Assembly: GCF_024626525.1 (NCBI RefSeq)
Contig: NZ_JANJGU010000005.1
Span: 62,001 to 126,000, forward strand
DNA from: Lederbergia panacisoli
GTDB taxonomy: Bacteria; Bacillota; Bacilli; Bacillales; Bacillaceae_C
Length of the DNA: 64,000 nt
Direction of reading: 5' to 3'
The notes beneath the pieces are model-generated. The model ran no database searches. It was given only the letters and a program-made list of their open reading frames with translations, and was not told the DNA's origin. Shown one piece after another: positions 9,082 to 17,907 of this stretch; position 1 is the first letter of the stretch; every line of letters starts with the position of its first letter. The translations under genes were made by a program, and so were the position numbers.

Positions 9082-9597
9082 ATGAGTAACAATCAAAATA
9101 ATAGTGGCAATTTCATGACTGGGATTATCGTCGGGAGTATTGTAGGGGCGGTTACCGCGTTGCTAATGGCTCCGAAATCGGGAAAAGAGTTAAGAACGGA
9201 CATTAATAATCAAGTAGGGACTTTAAAAGAAAAGTCCGGTGAATGGAAAGAAACTGTAATGGAAAAAGGATCAGAATTTACCACGACAGCAGTGGAAAAA
9301 ACAAATCAGCTTCGTCAAGTCGCTATGGAAAAAGGCAATACTGTAGTAGAAGTTGTAAAGGAAAAAGCAGATCAATTAAAGACTGCGACAAACAATGCAT
9401 CCGATCAGCTGGCCAAAGACACGAAAGATATGACGGATGGATGGAGAGAAACCGTACACGAATCAACTGATGACATAGCAGATCAAGCGAAAGAAAGCAT
9501 AGATGAAGTACAAGCCCAATCGGAAACTTCAACAGAAGAAGTAACTGAAAAAACAAAAGAAATGGCAGAACAAATTAATAACTCCATGAATAATTAA
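9082..9597 (+). CDS. ytxH: YtxH-like general stress protein
   Basis: 171 residues. The YtxH domain signature lies at the N-terminus: a glycine-rich hydrophobic segment GIIVGSIVGAVTALLMAP, then KSGKELR. A long apolipoprotein-like amphipathic helix region with EK/Q repeats follows. Start is placed at ATG 9082, because the ATGGAGGATG just upstream serves as ribosome site rather than start. In B. subtilis ytxG-ytxH is followed by ytxJ. Here the transcript ends in a terminator directly after ytxH and ytxJ is absent. Confidence 0.85.
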   Translation: MSNNQNNSGNFMTGIIVGSIVGAVTALLMAPKSGKELRTDINNQVGTLKEKSGEWKETVMEKGSEFTTTAVEKTNQLRQVAMEKGNTVVEVVKEKADQLKTATNNASDQLAKDTKDMTDGWRETVHESTDDIADQAKESIDEVQAQSETSTEEVTEKTKEMAEQINNSMNN

Positions 9598-9602
9598 CTA
9601 AT

Positions 9603-9630
9603 AACAGGCAGCCGAGGCTGCCTGTTTATT
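9603..9630. terminator. Terminator after ytxGH
   Basis: Perfect stem AACAGGCAGC/GCTGCCTGTT with a T-rich tail. It may also serve the convergent actin-like gene. Confidence 0.85.
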
Positions 9631-9631
9631 T

Positions 9632-11785
9632 TTATGTGGATATTATCGGCCATTTAATTTCTAAATGATCTCCATTTTGAATGGGAGAATAGAAAGTGGC
9701 TTCCTCATGATTTAATAAAAGTGAAAAATTGCCCGATGCATTTTCCGGCTTGTTAACTTCTACATAATTGAAGATATCTTGGAAAATAAAAGTAGTTTCA
9801 CTCGTTTCGTTCCATTCAATATGGTCTCCTGAAAACAATTCATCCTCTTGTTTTAACAACTCTCCATTACATTTGTATTCGCCTGTTGTTTTAGATATAG
9901 TAATCCTTTCGTGATTAAAAAAAACAGTAATGGATCGTTTTAACAAATGTCCCATAGATGAAGCTAGATTACTAATAGTTGGCGTCAATTTCCTTGCAAT
10001 GGAAAGATCAATAATCGAGGGAAGTGGCTCGTTTTCTGTTGTATTCCTTCCGTTAAGTCGAATTTCACCCGCAAAATTAGGAATAACCGTTTCCTTTCCG
10101 TTAATGTACAGCTTAAAAGGATGAAGTATATTTAATGATTCATTCATATTCAAAGTTGAAAGTAGTTCGGAAATAGTCTCTGGAATTTGAACGGCAATGA
10201 TGTCACGGTCTTTAATCATATCATTGAGTGATGCTTTTTTTTCATTTTTCCTGACCATTGCTGTGATATTATATGATTTCCCATTAATAACAGCATGCTT
10301 TTTTGGAATCTCATCAATTAAATCTCTTATTCCAATATGGGATTGTTCGCCATTCGCTCCTCTTTGAGCGATAATCTCATCACCATTTTCTACCCGATCT
10401 TCTAAACTGCATTCTATTCCATTTTTTAATAGAATAGGAGGTTCACCAAATGAGCCTGGGATTGTAATTTGCTGGCCATTCAATGTCACGAATATCGCCA
10501 TACCAGGTTTTCCATAAAGCTTATTAATCAGAATGCCTGAGGCAAGAATGCAATCGCCAACCGTTAAATCCTTTACTTCAAACATACGGGTAGTTTGATT
10601 ATTCACCGTAACAGTAACATATTGGATCGGTGATTTACGGGCAGAGATGGCGATTCCAATCGGAGTAATATGTTCGGGTCCGCCAGGGATATGTTCGGCA
10701 AATGATAATCCGTGAATTGCTTCAGTTCCCCTAATAGCCACTCTATTTTCGGGTAAATTCATCATCGCAGCCAATCTTTTCGGCAGTTCAGGAGTTTTGC
10801 TTCCCCCTCCAACAAGCATAATGGCTTTTGGTGGTTGTCCGTTATTCAATTCCCTAATTTCCATACAGATTTCACTTGCTAATTTATCTATTGCTGGTGA
10901 AATTTGTTTAACGGCATCCACTTTAGATACTTCATTTTTGAAACCAAGTATATCTTGAACGATAATGGATTCATTTTCCCAAAGCTCCCTCTTTGCTCGT
11001 TCAGCGTCTGGAAAATCTAGAAGCAGCTGATCACTTACAGCTTCCGTAATTTCATCACCTGCTGTAGGGACCATCCCATAGGCAACGACAGTTCCGGCAT
11101 TTGTAATCGCAATATCAGATGTACCAGCGCCTATATCAACAAGAGCGACATTCAGTCTCCGCATCGAAACAGGTACAAGTACATTAATAGCTGCAATTGG
11201 TTCCAATGTAAGTGCATCAAGCTCCAAATCAGCTCTCTGCAAAGCTTTTATGAGGGAGTCCACAACGACGCGAGGAAGGAATGTAGCAATAATTTCTACA
11301 GAAGCTTCATCACCTTGTTGATCAATTAAATTACCTATGAGCTGATTATCAATAAAATAATGGAGAACAGAGTATCCTACACAATAATAGGATTGAATTT
11401 TTTCAGTTGCTTGTCGTTCGGCTGCGGCAGCTTGGGCGTTTTGGACAGCAGCTAATTCTAGATAGAGAATATCCTCCTGATTGATCATCGGTTTACCTTT
11501 TATATTGACAATAGATTTTGCACGTTCTGTTTTCAGCGACCTTCCTGCAGCAGCTACACAAACTTTAGTAAGCTTCCCGTGCGTTTTTTCTAATTGCTCT
11601 TTTACTTCTTTTATTACATGTGAGACAGCATGAATATCATGAATCTGTCCATCGACCATTGCTCTCGCTTTATGTTCTTTTACGACTAAATCCAATACTT
11701 TATATTGTTCCCCGTATTCTTCAAGTATGAGTCCTACAACGGAACGAGTACCAATATCCAACGCAAAAATTTTATTGATTTGCAC
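9632..11785 (-). CDS. FtsA/PilM-type actin-like protein with repetitive C-terminal half
   Basis: 717 residues, far longer than FtsA (~420). Residues 1-390 form an actin-like ATPase fold: phosphate-1 ALDIGTRSVVG near 9, phosphate-2 LVDIGAGTSD near 217, and adenosine motif MLVGGGSKTPELPKRL near 325. An FtsA 1C-like insertion is plausible around 85-165. From ~395 on there are several short units of the form V-x-V-N-x-(15-25)-GD-x-I/L (NNQTTRM..VGD, LNGQQIT..ENGDEI, FNHERIT..FSGDHIEW, LNHEEAT..QNGDHLEIKW), suggesting tandem beta-grasp-like domains. No terminal membrane helix is seen. Probably a division- or envelope-associated protein; the role is inferred from fold only. Divergent from ccpA. Confidence 0.75.
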   Translation of the reverse strand: MQINKIFALDIGTRSVVGLILEEYGEQYKVLDLVVKEHKARAMVDGQIHDIHAVSHVIKEVKEQLEKTHGKLTKVCVAAAGRSLKTERAKSIVNIKGKPMINQEDILYLELAAVQNAQAAAAERQATEKIQSYYCVGYSVLHYFIDNQLIGNLIDQQGDEASVEIIATFLPRVVVDSLIKALQRADLELDALTLEPIAAINVLVPVSMRRLNVALVDIGAGTSDIAITNAGTVVAYGMVPTAGDEITEAVSDQLLLDFPDAERAKRELWENESIIVQDILGFKNEVSKVDAVKQISPAIDKLASEICMEIRELNNGQPPKAIMLVGGGSKTPELPKRLAAMMNLPENRVAIRGTEAIHGLSFAEHIPGGPEHITPIGIAISARKSPIQYVTVTVNNQTTRMFEVKDLTVGDCILASGILINKLYGKPGMAIFVTLNGQQITIPGSFGEPPILLKNGIECSLEDRVENGDEIIAQRGANGEQSHIGIRDLIDEIPKKHAVINGKSYNITAMVRKNEKKASLNDMIKDRDIIAVQIPETISELLSTLNMNESLNILHPFKLYINGKETVIPNFAGEIRLNGRNTTENEPLPSIIDLSIARKLTPTISNLASSMGHLLKRSITVFFNHERITISKTTGEYKCNGELLKQEDELFSGDHIEWNETSETTFIFQDIFNYVEVNKPENASGNFSLLLNHEEATFYSPIQNGDHLEIKWPIIST

Positions 11786-12074
11786 AGAAATTCACCTTCC
11801 AGAAAAGATACAAATATGTATATGTGCTATTTAAAAATGTATCATAACTTCGAACTGAAAAGAAGATTGAAACCGATAAGTTTTTCTTCTAAATCTCATA
11901 ATTATGAAGAAAAAGGGTATATTTTGTATATATACACATAAATATGAAAAGTTTTTCACAAACAAGGGAAAAAATTTGCAGGTAGAAGCTCTGTATCGTA
12001 TGATTATTTAAGTATAATTAAACGGTTATTGATCGTTTTGTCGAAAGATGTAATAGAGGAGTGTGAATTGTTAA

Positions 12075-13082
12075 ATGAATATAACAATATATGATGTTGC
12101 AAGAGAAGCAAATGTATCGATGGCTACGGTTTCTAGGGTGGTTAATGGAAATCCCAATGTAAAGCCGACTACTAGAAAAAAGGTTCTAGAGGTAATTGAA
12201 CGTTTAGAGTATAGACCGAATGCTGTGGCTAGGGGTCTTGCTAGTAAAAAAACAACAACGGTAGGTGTTATCATTCCTGATATCTCTAGTATATTTTATG
12301 GAGAGTTAGCACGTGGAATTGAAGACATCGCAACAATGTATAAATACAATATTATATTGAGTAATTCCGACCAAAACTTGAATAAGGAATTACATCTACT
12401 CAATACAATGCTTGGAAAGCAAGTGGACGGAATCGTCTTTATGGGTGGAAATATTAATGAAGAATTAAGAAATGAATTCAATCGTTCTCCGGTTCCAATT
12501 GTATTGGCGGGCTCTATCGAGGAGACTGGATCTGTACCGTCTGTCAATATCGATTACCGTCAAGCATCATTTGATGCTGTAACAGAATTTATTGATAAAG
12601 GGCATAAAAAAGTCGCATATGCGATTGGTTCATTGAATGATACGATTAATCGTGATCAAAAACTAATTGGCTATAAAGAAGCACTTGAAAAGGCCGGCTT
12701 GGAATACAATGAGGATTATGTTGTTGAAGGTGATGACTCATATGATTCGGGGCTTGAAGCTTGGGTAAAACTCAGCCAAATGAACGAAAGGCCAACTGCA
12801 GTTGTTGCAGGTCATGATGAGCTGGCACTGGGGATTATGCATGGTGCTCAGGATCAAGGGTTGTCTATCCCAAATGATTTGGAAGTTATTTCATCTGATG
12901 ACACTAGACTCACTTTAATGGTAAGGCCGCAGCTCACATCCATTGTTCAGCCTTTATATGATATTGGTGCAGTTGCAATGAGATTGTTGACTAAGCTTAT
13001 GAATAAGGAAAAAGTGGACGAGCAAACCGTTGTTCTTCCTCATCGCATTGAATATAGGGGTACAACGAAAAGCAACAGTTGA
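12075..13082 (+). CDS. ccpA: Catabolite control protein A
   Basis: 335 residues, LacI family. The N-terminal helix-turn-helix [20 protein letters not shown] is followed by the hinge helix with [12 protein letters not shown], and then a periplasmic-binding-like effector core. The sequence follows B. subtilis CcpA closely, including [15 protein letters not shown] and the C-terminal [25 protein letters not shown] segment that contacts HPr-Ser46-P. It binds cre sites to repress or activate carbon catabolite genes; the neighbouring acu/acs genes are classic targets. ATG 12075 has a distant GAGGAG ribosome site (13 bases), somewhat long. Confidence 0.95.
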   Translation: MNITIYDVAREANVSMATVSRVVNGNPNVKPTTRKKVLEVIERLEYRPNAVARGLASKKTTTVGVIIPDISSIFYGELARGIEDIATMYKYNIILSNSDQNLNKELHLLNTMLGKQVDGIVFMGGNINEELRNEFNRSPVPIVLAGSIEETGSVPSVNIDYRQASFDAVTEFIDKGHKKVAYAIGSLNDTINRDQKLIGYKEALEKAGLEYNEDYVVEGDDSYDSGLEAWVKLSQMNERPTAVVAGHDELALGIMHGAQDQGLSIPNDLEVISSDDTRLTLMVRPQLTSIVQPLYDIGAVAMRLLTKLMNKEKVDEQTVVLPHRIEYRGTTKSNS

Positions 13083-13096
13083 TTGAGCTAATCAGG

Positions 13097-13128
13097 AAAA
13101 ACGGGCTATTGATTAAAGCCCGTTTTTT
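13097..13128. terminator. Terminator between ccpA and acuC
   Basis: AACGGGCT/AGCCCGTT stem with a seven-T tail on the + strand. The acuC stop codon lies within the loop, so the two convergent genes share it. Confidence 0.85.
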
Positions 13129-14297
13129 TGATGGTTTCTTTTTAGTTGTTGCCTAACTATATAAAGTGCACGATCAACTGTTTGCCTATTTTTCTCTTCA
13201 ATATCATTTTTTCGAGGAATTGGTTTGTACATATCTACCGGATCATCCCACTGGTCAATTAATGAGACCGGAGCTTTTGGTTGCCAGCGCTTTAGCCAAT
13301 TTTCTGGAAGCGGTCCTGAAACATTTGGCCAACCTATCATTTCAAGCCAAATAAGTGACCAAGCCCTTGGAACAACTCTCCATATATCATAGCCCCCTCC
13401 GCCAACAGCGATCCACTTTCCATCACAATATTGATGTGCAAGTTCGTGGGCCAATCTAGGTATGGCCCGATATGTTTCCATTGAACTGGAAAGATGGGTT
13501 AAAGGATCAAAATAATGAGCGTCTGCACCGTTCTGTGTTACAATTACATCCGGTTTAAAATATTCCGCAATTTCCGTAAAAGCAGCTCTATATGATTCTA
13601 AAAATGAATCATCCTCCGTAAAAGCATCTAGGGGAATATTAAAAGAATAGCCATAGCCATTTCCTTGGCCCCATTCATTTACATTTCCTGTCCCGGGAAA
13701 TAAGTATCTGCCTGTTTCATGGATGGAAAGGGTACATACCATATTGTCGTCATAGAATGAGCCTTGCACACCATCTCCATGATGTGCATCTGTATCGACA
13801 TATAGAACCCGTGCGTTGTATTTTTCTAAAATGTATTTTATCGCAACAGCACTATCATTATAAACACAAAATCCCGAAGCCTTCCCAGGAAAGCCATGAT
13901 GCAGGCCACCACCAAGGTGAAGTGCATGATTCGCTTTGCCTTGTAAAACATAATCTACTGCCGTCAATGTTCCGCCGACAAGCCCCGCACTTGCCTCATG
14001 CATCCCTTTGAAAATAGGAGTATCTTCAGTACCCAAGCCGAATCCCTCAGCTTTTTCCTTTGAAAGATTTCCACTGCTCGCTAATTTAATCGCTTCAATA
14101 AAAGAGCGTTCATGATTCAAGAGAAGTTCCTCATCAGATGCCATTCTGGGCACAATAATATCATTTGTTTGAATTGCACCCAATTCTTTTAATAAATCTA
14201 TTGTTAATGTTAAGCGATGCTGGTTAAAAGGATGATGATCCGAAAAACGGTATGATAATAATGAATCGGAGTAAATAAATACCGAATCCTTTTTCAT
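13113..14297 (-). CDS. acuC: AcuC, acetoin-utilisation protein deacetylase
   Basis: 394 residues of the class I histone-deacetylase-like family. Zinc/charge-relay motifs are visible: HLGGGLHHGFPGKASGF near 141, VDTDAHHGDGVQG near 172, and the late GGGGYD near 298. In B. subtilis AcuC removes the acetyl group that AcuA places on acetyl-CoA synthetase, reactivating it. Last gene of the acuA-acuB-acuC operon. Its ATG overlaps the acuB stop by four bases (ATGA), pointing to translational coupling. Confidence 0.93.
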   Translation of the reverse strand: MKKDSVFIYSDSLLSYRFSDHHPFNQHRLTLTIDLLKELGAIQTNDIIVPRMASDEELLLNHERSFIEAIKLASSGNLSKEKAEGFGLGTEDTPIFKGMHEASAGLVGGTLTAVDYVLQGKANHALHLGGGLHHGFPGKASGFCVYNDSAVAIKYILEKYNARVLYVDTDAHHGDGVQGSFYDDNMVCTLSIHETGRYLFPGTGNVNEWGQGNGYGYSFNIPLDAFTEDDSFLESYRAAFTEIAEYFKPDVIVTQNGADAHYFDPLTHLSSSMETYRAIPRLAHELAHQYCDGKWIAVGGGGYDIWRVVPRAWSLIWLEMIGWPNVSGPLPENWLKRWQPKAPVSLIDQWDDPVDMYKPIPRKNDIEEKNRQTVDRALYIVRQQLKRNHQKNGL

Positions 14298-14941
14298 GTC
14301 TCCATCCCTGGCATATTAGGCCACATCACTTGAAGTCCTTCTTTTCTTAATTTTGCGATGAGTAAAAGGGGATTGATGGTGGCAACCCGAAAAACGAGAA
14401 TTTTATACCTTTCATCGTCTAGATCTGGACTCACAAGAACACTATGAACATTGACTTGGAAGTCCTGGAAAATACGTGTTACTTCATGAAGTACTCCTGG
14501 GCGGTTTTCAACTTTCACTTCAATATGGGAACCAGGTTTATTCGCACCTGTCAATTCAACTAACGTATGTAATAAATCTGTACCTGTAATAATCCCAACT
14601 AACTTCCCGCTTTTTAAAATAGGGAGGCAACCAATCTTATGATGATAAAAAATGACAGCCACTTCTTCTACAAAATCAAGTGGATGCCCTGTAATGATAT
14701 CAGTTGTCATAATGGTGGAGAGTGGCATTTCAAGTTGTTCATTCATTTTCTCACTTTCAGAAAATACGGGTGTGGCACTTTTAATATCCCGATCTGTCAC
14801 AAGGCCAACCATCTCTTTATCAGCATTAAGAAGTGGGAGATGCCTTATATTTTTTTCGCGCATGAGATGGATGGCTGATCTAATGGAATCCTCAGGGGAT
14901 AATGTAATGACATCCTTACTCATAATATGTTCTACTATCAA
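14294..14941 (-). CDS. acuB: AcuB, CBS-ACT domain protein
   Basis: 215 residues. Two CBS domains (residues ~1-60 and ~80-140, with MSKDVITLSPEDSIRSA and a second GCLPILKSGKLVGIIT block) are followed by an ACT-like domain from ~140 (RPGVLHEVTRIFQD). Probably a ligand-sensing regulator in acetoin/acetate use. Start placed at TTG 14941, giving MIVEHIMSKD, because AGGAG lies 8 bases upstream and the length then equals the B. subtilis protein. A longer in-frame reading to 15040 would overlap acuA without a ribosome site. Confidence 0.92.
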   Translation of the reverse strand: MIVEHIMSKDVITLSPEDSIRSAIHLMREKNIRHLPLLNADKEMVGLVTDRDIKSATPVFSESEKMNEQLEMPLSTIMTTDIITGHPLDFVEEVAVIFYHHKIGCLPILKSGKLVGIITGTDLLHTLVELTGANKPGSHIEVKVENRPGVLHEVTRIFQDFQVNVHSVLVSPDLDDERYKILVFRVATINPLLLIAKLRKEGLQVMWPNMPGMET

Positions 14942-14966
14942 TATGTTCACTCCTTTTTCACATGGG

Positions 14967-15599
14967 CTAGTACATAAAGCGATTAACAAAGCGAATGCTA
15001 TCAAATTGTTGTATTGAATCTGTATCAATTCTTTTTCCAATTCGGACCATTAAGCAGTTGGCAGGGTGGGACGTAATTTCAGGATCATCGGTCGCATACC
15101 ATTCCAAACCACCGGAGTTCATCATTTTCTCCATGATTTTTCTATACTCCCACACGTCTAGGCCTGTACCTTTTAAATCCCAATGCCAATAATATTCAGT
15201 CGTGATAATGATATAATCTTCCATCGCATCATCCATCATGGAGACATGCAATAAGCCTTTTCCTACTCCTGATCCTCGATATCTCGGAATGACTTCTATT
15301 GCGCCAAGTTCGATTAAGTTCTCCATATTCCCCTGCGACCATCTTTCCAAAGGATCTGGATATAAATATGTAACATAGCCAACTACTTCATTCTCATCTC
15401 TAGCGATGATGATTCTTCCTTCAGGGAGATCTGCAATCCCGATTAACGCATCATGTTGCTGTTTTGCCGGTCGAAAAGCAACAAGGTCCTCATGAAATTC
15501 AAGCTTACTAAGCTGAGCTGCCGATATCGGTCCTTCAATGAGCAAATGGCCATTTTTCGTCCTTAATTCCATCGCATTATACGTCTTTATATGCTCCAC
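14967..15599 (-). CDS. acuA: AcuA, GNAT acetyltransferase for acetyl-CoA synthetase
   Basis: 210 residues, GNAT fold with acetyl-CoA loop motif PRYRGSGVGKGLL near residue 110. AcuA acetylates the catalytic lysine region of AcsA and switches it off; AcuC reverses this. First gene of acuABC, divergent from acsA across ~400 bases. Start is GTG 15599 behind AAGGAGG at an 8-base spacing. Length equals that known for B. subtilis AcuA. Confidence 0.93.
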   Translation of the reverse strand: MEHIKTYNAMELRTKNGHLLIEGPISAAQLSKLEFHEDLVAFRPAKQQHDALIGIADLPEGRIIIARDENEVVGYVTYLYPDPLERWSQGNMENLIELGAIEVIPRYRGSGVGKGLLHVSMMDDAMEDYIIITTEYYWHWDLKGTGLDVWEYRKIMEKMMNSGGLEWYATDDPEITSHPANCLMVRIGKRIDTDSIQQFDSIRFVNRFMY

Positions 15600-15787
15600 A
15601 CAACAAGCCTCCTTATTTTAGTATAGACTTTCGGATTCACCGAGTTAGATATTACAATGCACCCTTATACCACTTTTTTATTTTTCCTCCTATATTTAAA
15701 GGAGGGATAATTCACTTTTATAAGTAGAATTGCTTAATTTTATAGAACAAGGTAATAAGCTAAAAACGTCGCGTCCGCCAACTACCC

Positions 15788-15847
15788 GTTGATTTCAGTT
15801 CCAGGCGGACGCTTTCCGGAAAGCGAGCAACTGTAGCGGAAATCAAC
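15788..15847. repeat. 60-bp palindromic mini-repeat
   Basis: Starts GTTGATTTCAGTTCCAGG and ends with the complement-like CTGTAGCGGAAATCAAC, joined through CTTTCCGGAAAG. One arm matches the outer end of the repeat at 34176 (CGCTACAGTTGCTCGC type). The other arm matches the outer end of the copy at 34724 (TTCCAGGCGGACGC type). It therefore looks like an internally deleted hybrid copy. It lies in the acuA-acsA gap (398 bases), which otherwise holds only promoters and flanking AT-rich DNA. Confidence 0.75.
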
Positions 15848-15929
15848 CAAGCACTACCTTGGTATAGCAACAATAACCTTTTAAAAGATATTAGAAATCA
15901 AAATAATGTTCGATGAATTGTAAAAAAAA

Positions 15930-15958
15930 TTGAGAATAATAGCTATTTATATTATAAT
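15930..15958 (+). promoter_or_regulatory. Sigma-A promoter for acsA
   Basis: TTGAGA and TATAAT with exactly 17 bases between, 40 bases before the acsA start. No convincing CcpA operator (cre) was found by eye between acuA and acsA. Confidence 0.7.
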
Positions 15959-15997
15959 ATAAAAAGTAATTTCTAGATACAAAGGGGAGCTGTAAAC

Positions 15998-17716
15998 ATG
16001 AAATTGGAAGCGTTGCCAGTTATAGAAGGACATTACAATTTACAAAACTACGATGAAACGTATGCAAACTTTAATTGGTCCGAAGCAGAAAAAAACTTTT
16101 CATGGTATGAAACTGGCCGCGTCAATATGGCTTATGAAGCTATTGATCGTCATACAGAAACATTCCGCAAAAATAAAGTTGCGCTTTATTACCGAGATGG
16201 TGTTAGGGATGAATCATATACGTTTCATGACATGAAAAAATGGACGAATAAAGCTGGAAACGTTTTAAGAGAGTTCGGAAATGTGGAAAAAGGTGATCGT
16301 GTATTTATTTTTATGCCAAGATCTCCTGAACTTTATTTTGCAATCCTTGGAGCGATTAAAGTTGGTGCAATTGTAGGGCCGCTATTTGAAGCCTTCATGG
16401 AGGGTGCAGTAAAAGATAGATTGGAAGATAGTGAGGCAAAGGTACTTGTAACGACACCAGAATTGCTAAAAAGGGTGCCGGTTGAGGAATTGCCCGCGTT
16501 GAAGCATATCCTTCTAGTAGGCGATGAAGTGGAAGAAGAAGGTCCCTATATTGATTTTAATAAACGTTTAAAAGAGGCGGACAAAAATCTTGATATCGAG
16601 TGGGTTGACCGAAAGGATGGAATGATCCTCCATTATACGTCAGGATCAACCGGACGTCCTAAAGGTGTGCTTCATGTTCATAATGCTATGATTCAGCAAC
16701 ATGAAACAGCACGTTGGATATTAGATTTACAAGAAGAAGATATTTATTGGTGTACAGCTGATCCTGGTTGGGTGACAGGGACTTCATATGGCATGTTTGG
16801 ACCTTGGTTGACAGGAACAACAAACGTGGTTGTTGGTGGCCGCTTTAAGCCCGAAAATTGGTACCAAACATTGGAAGATTACGGGGTAACCGTATGGTAT
16901 AGTGCACCAACAGCCTATAGAATGTTGATGAGTGCCGGGGATGAGCTTGTAAAACAATTTGATCTATCTGAATTGCGTCATGTTTTGAGTGTGGGGGAAC
17001 CACTGAATCCTGAAGTAATCCGTTGGGGAATGAAGGTATTCCAAAAACGCATTCATGATACATGGTGGATGACAGAAACGGGAGCTATGTTAATTGCAAA
17101 TTATCCTAGTATGGAAATTAAGCCTGGTTCTATGGGTAAGCCAATCCCTGGGGTTGAAGCAGCGATTGTTGACGACCAAGGAAATGTGCTTCCGGAAAAT
17201 AGAATGGGCAACCTTGCAATCAAAAAAGGCTGGCCGTCCATGATGCACGAAATCTGGAATAACAAGGAGAAATATAATTCTTATTTCTTGCCAGGTGATT
17301 GGTATGTTTCGGGAGACTCTGCCTATATGGATGAAGATGGTTATTTCTTCTTCCAAGGAAGAGTAGATGATGTTATCATGACTTCCGGAGAACGAGTCGG
17401 ACCGTTTGAAGTAGAAAGCAAAATACTTGAACATCCTGCAGTAGCAGAGGCTGGTGTTATTGGAAAACCAGATCCTGTTCGCGGGGAAATCATTAAAGCG
17501 TTTATTGCACTGCTTGATGGAAATGAGCCTTCAGAGGAATTGGCTGAGGATATTAGACAATTTGTGAAAAAGGGGCTTGCTGCCCATGCAGCACCTCGTG
17601 AAATTGAATTCCGTGATAAATTGCCAAAAACACGCAGTGGAAAAATTATGCGTCGCGTTTTAAAAGCTTGGGAATTAAACTTGCCAACTGGCGATTTGTC
17701 TACAATGGAGGACTAA
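15998..17716 (+). CDS. acsA: Acetyl-CoA synthetase
   Basis: 572 residues, ANL adenylating family. It makes acetyl-CoA from acetate, ATP and CoA. Phosphate-binding loop YTSGSTGRPKG near 212-222, A8-type hinge and GRVDDVIMTSGERVGP near 453, and the reversible-acetylation lysine in KTRSGKIMRR near 545. The last is the site on which AcuA and AcuC act in B. subtilis. ATG 15998 follows AAAGGGGAGC. Its position back to back with acuABC keeps enzyme and its on/off switch together. Confidence 0.95.
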   Translation: MKLEALPVIEGHYNLQNYDETYANFNWSEAEKNFSWYETGRVNMAYEAIDRHTETFRKNKVALYYRDGVRDESYTFHDMKKWTNKAGNVLREFGNVEKGDRVFIFMPRSPELYFAILGAIKVGAIVGPLFEAFMEGAVKDRLEDSEAKVLVTTPELLKRVPVEELPALKHILLVGDEVEEEGPYIDFNKRLKEADKNLDIEWVDRKDGMILHYTSGSTGRPKGVLHVHNAMIQQHETARWILDLQEEDIYWCTADPGWVTGTSYGMFGPWLTGTTNVVVGGRFKPENWYQTLEDYGVTVWYSAPTAYRMLMSAGDELVKQFDLSELRHVLSVGEPLNPEVIRWGMKVFQKRIHDTWWMTETGAMLIANYPSMEIKPGSMGKPIPGVEAAIVDDQGNVLPENRMGNLAIKKGWPSMMHEIWNNKEKYNSYFLPGDWYVSGDSAYMDEDGYFFFQGRVDDVIMTSGERVGPFEVESKILEHPAVAEAGVIGKPDPVRGEIIKAFIALLDGNEPSEELAEDIRQFVKKGLAAHAAPREIEFRDKLPKTRSGKIMRRVLKAWELNLPTGDLSTMED

Positions 17717-17723
17717 TTATTAT

Positions 17724-17762
17724 AAGTCCTGTATCATCTTTAAGATGATACAGGACTTTTTG
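17724..17762. terminator. Terminator after acsA
   Basis: AAGTCCTGTATCATCT/AGATGATACAGGACTT, a 16-bp perfect stem with a three-base loop and T-run. Confidence 0.9.
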
Positions 17763-17877
17763 TATGGAAGAGAGGGAATTTTTAAAGGGCGAACAGTGTA
17801 GAATTTATATAATATCGATAGAAATTTATAGATACATAATAGGATCAAAAAATAAGACAAGAAAAAATATAGACAGA

Positions 17878-17903
17878 AAAAAACCGGGCATTTTAGCCCG
17901 GCT
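17878..17903 (-). terminator. Terminator of the penicillin-binding protein gene
   Basis: On the minus strand CCGGGC/GCCCGG with a following run of Ts, directly after the stop codon. Confidence 0.85.
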
Positions 17904-17907
17904 ACTA

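Noticed and set aside
14942-15040. 33-codon N-terminal extension of acuB
   Set aside because: Overlaps acuA, lacks a ribosome site, and would add residues absent from known AcuB proteins.
15600-15997. CcpA operator (cre) between acuA and acsA
   Set aside because: Expected from B. subtilis, but no sequence close to TGWAANCGNTNWCA was found by eye. The best candidate near 15630 misses several key positions.
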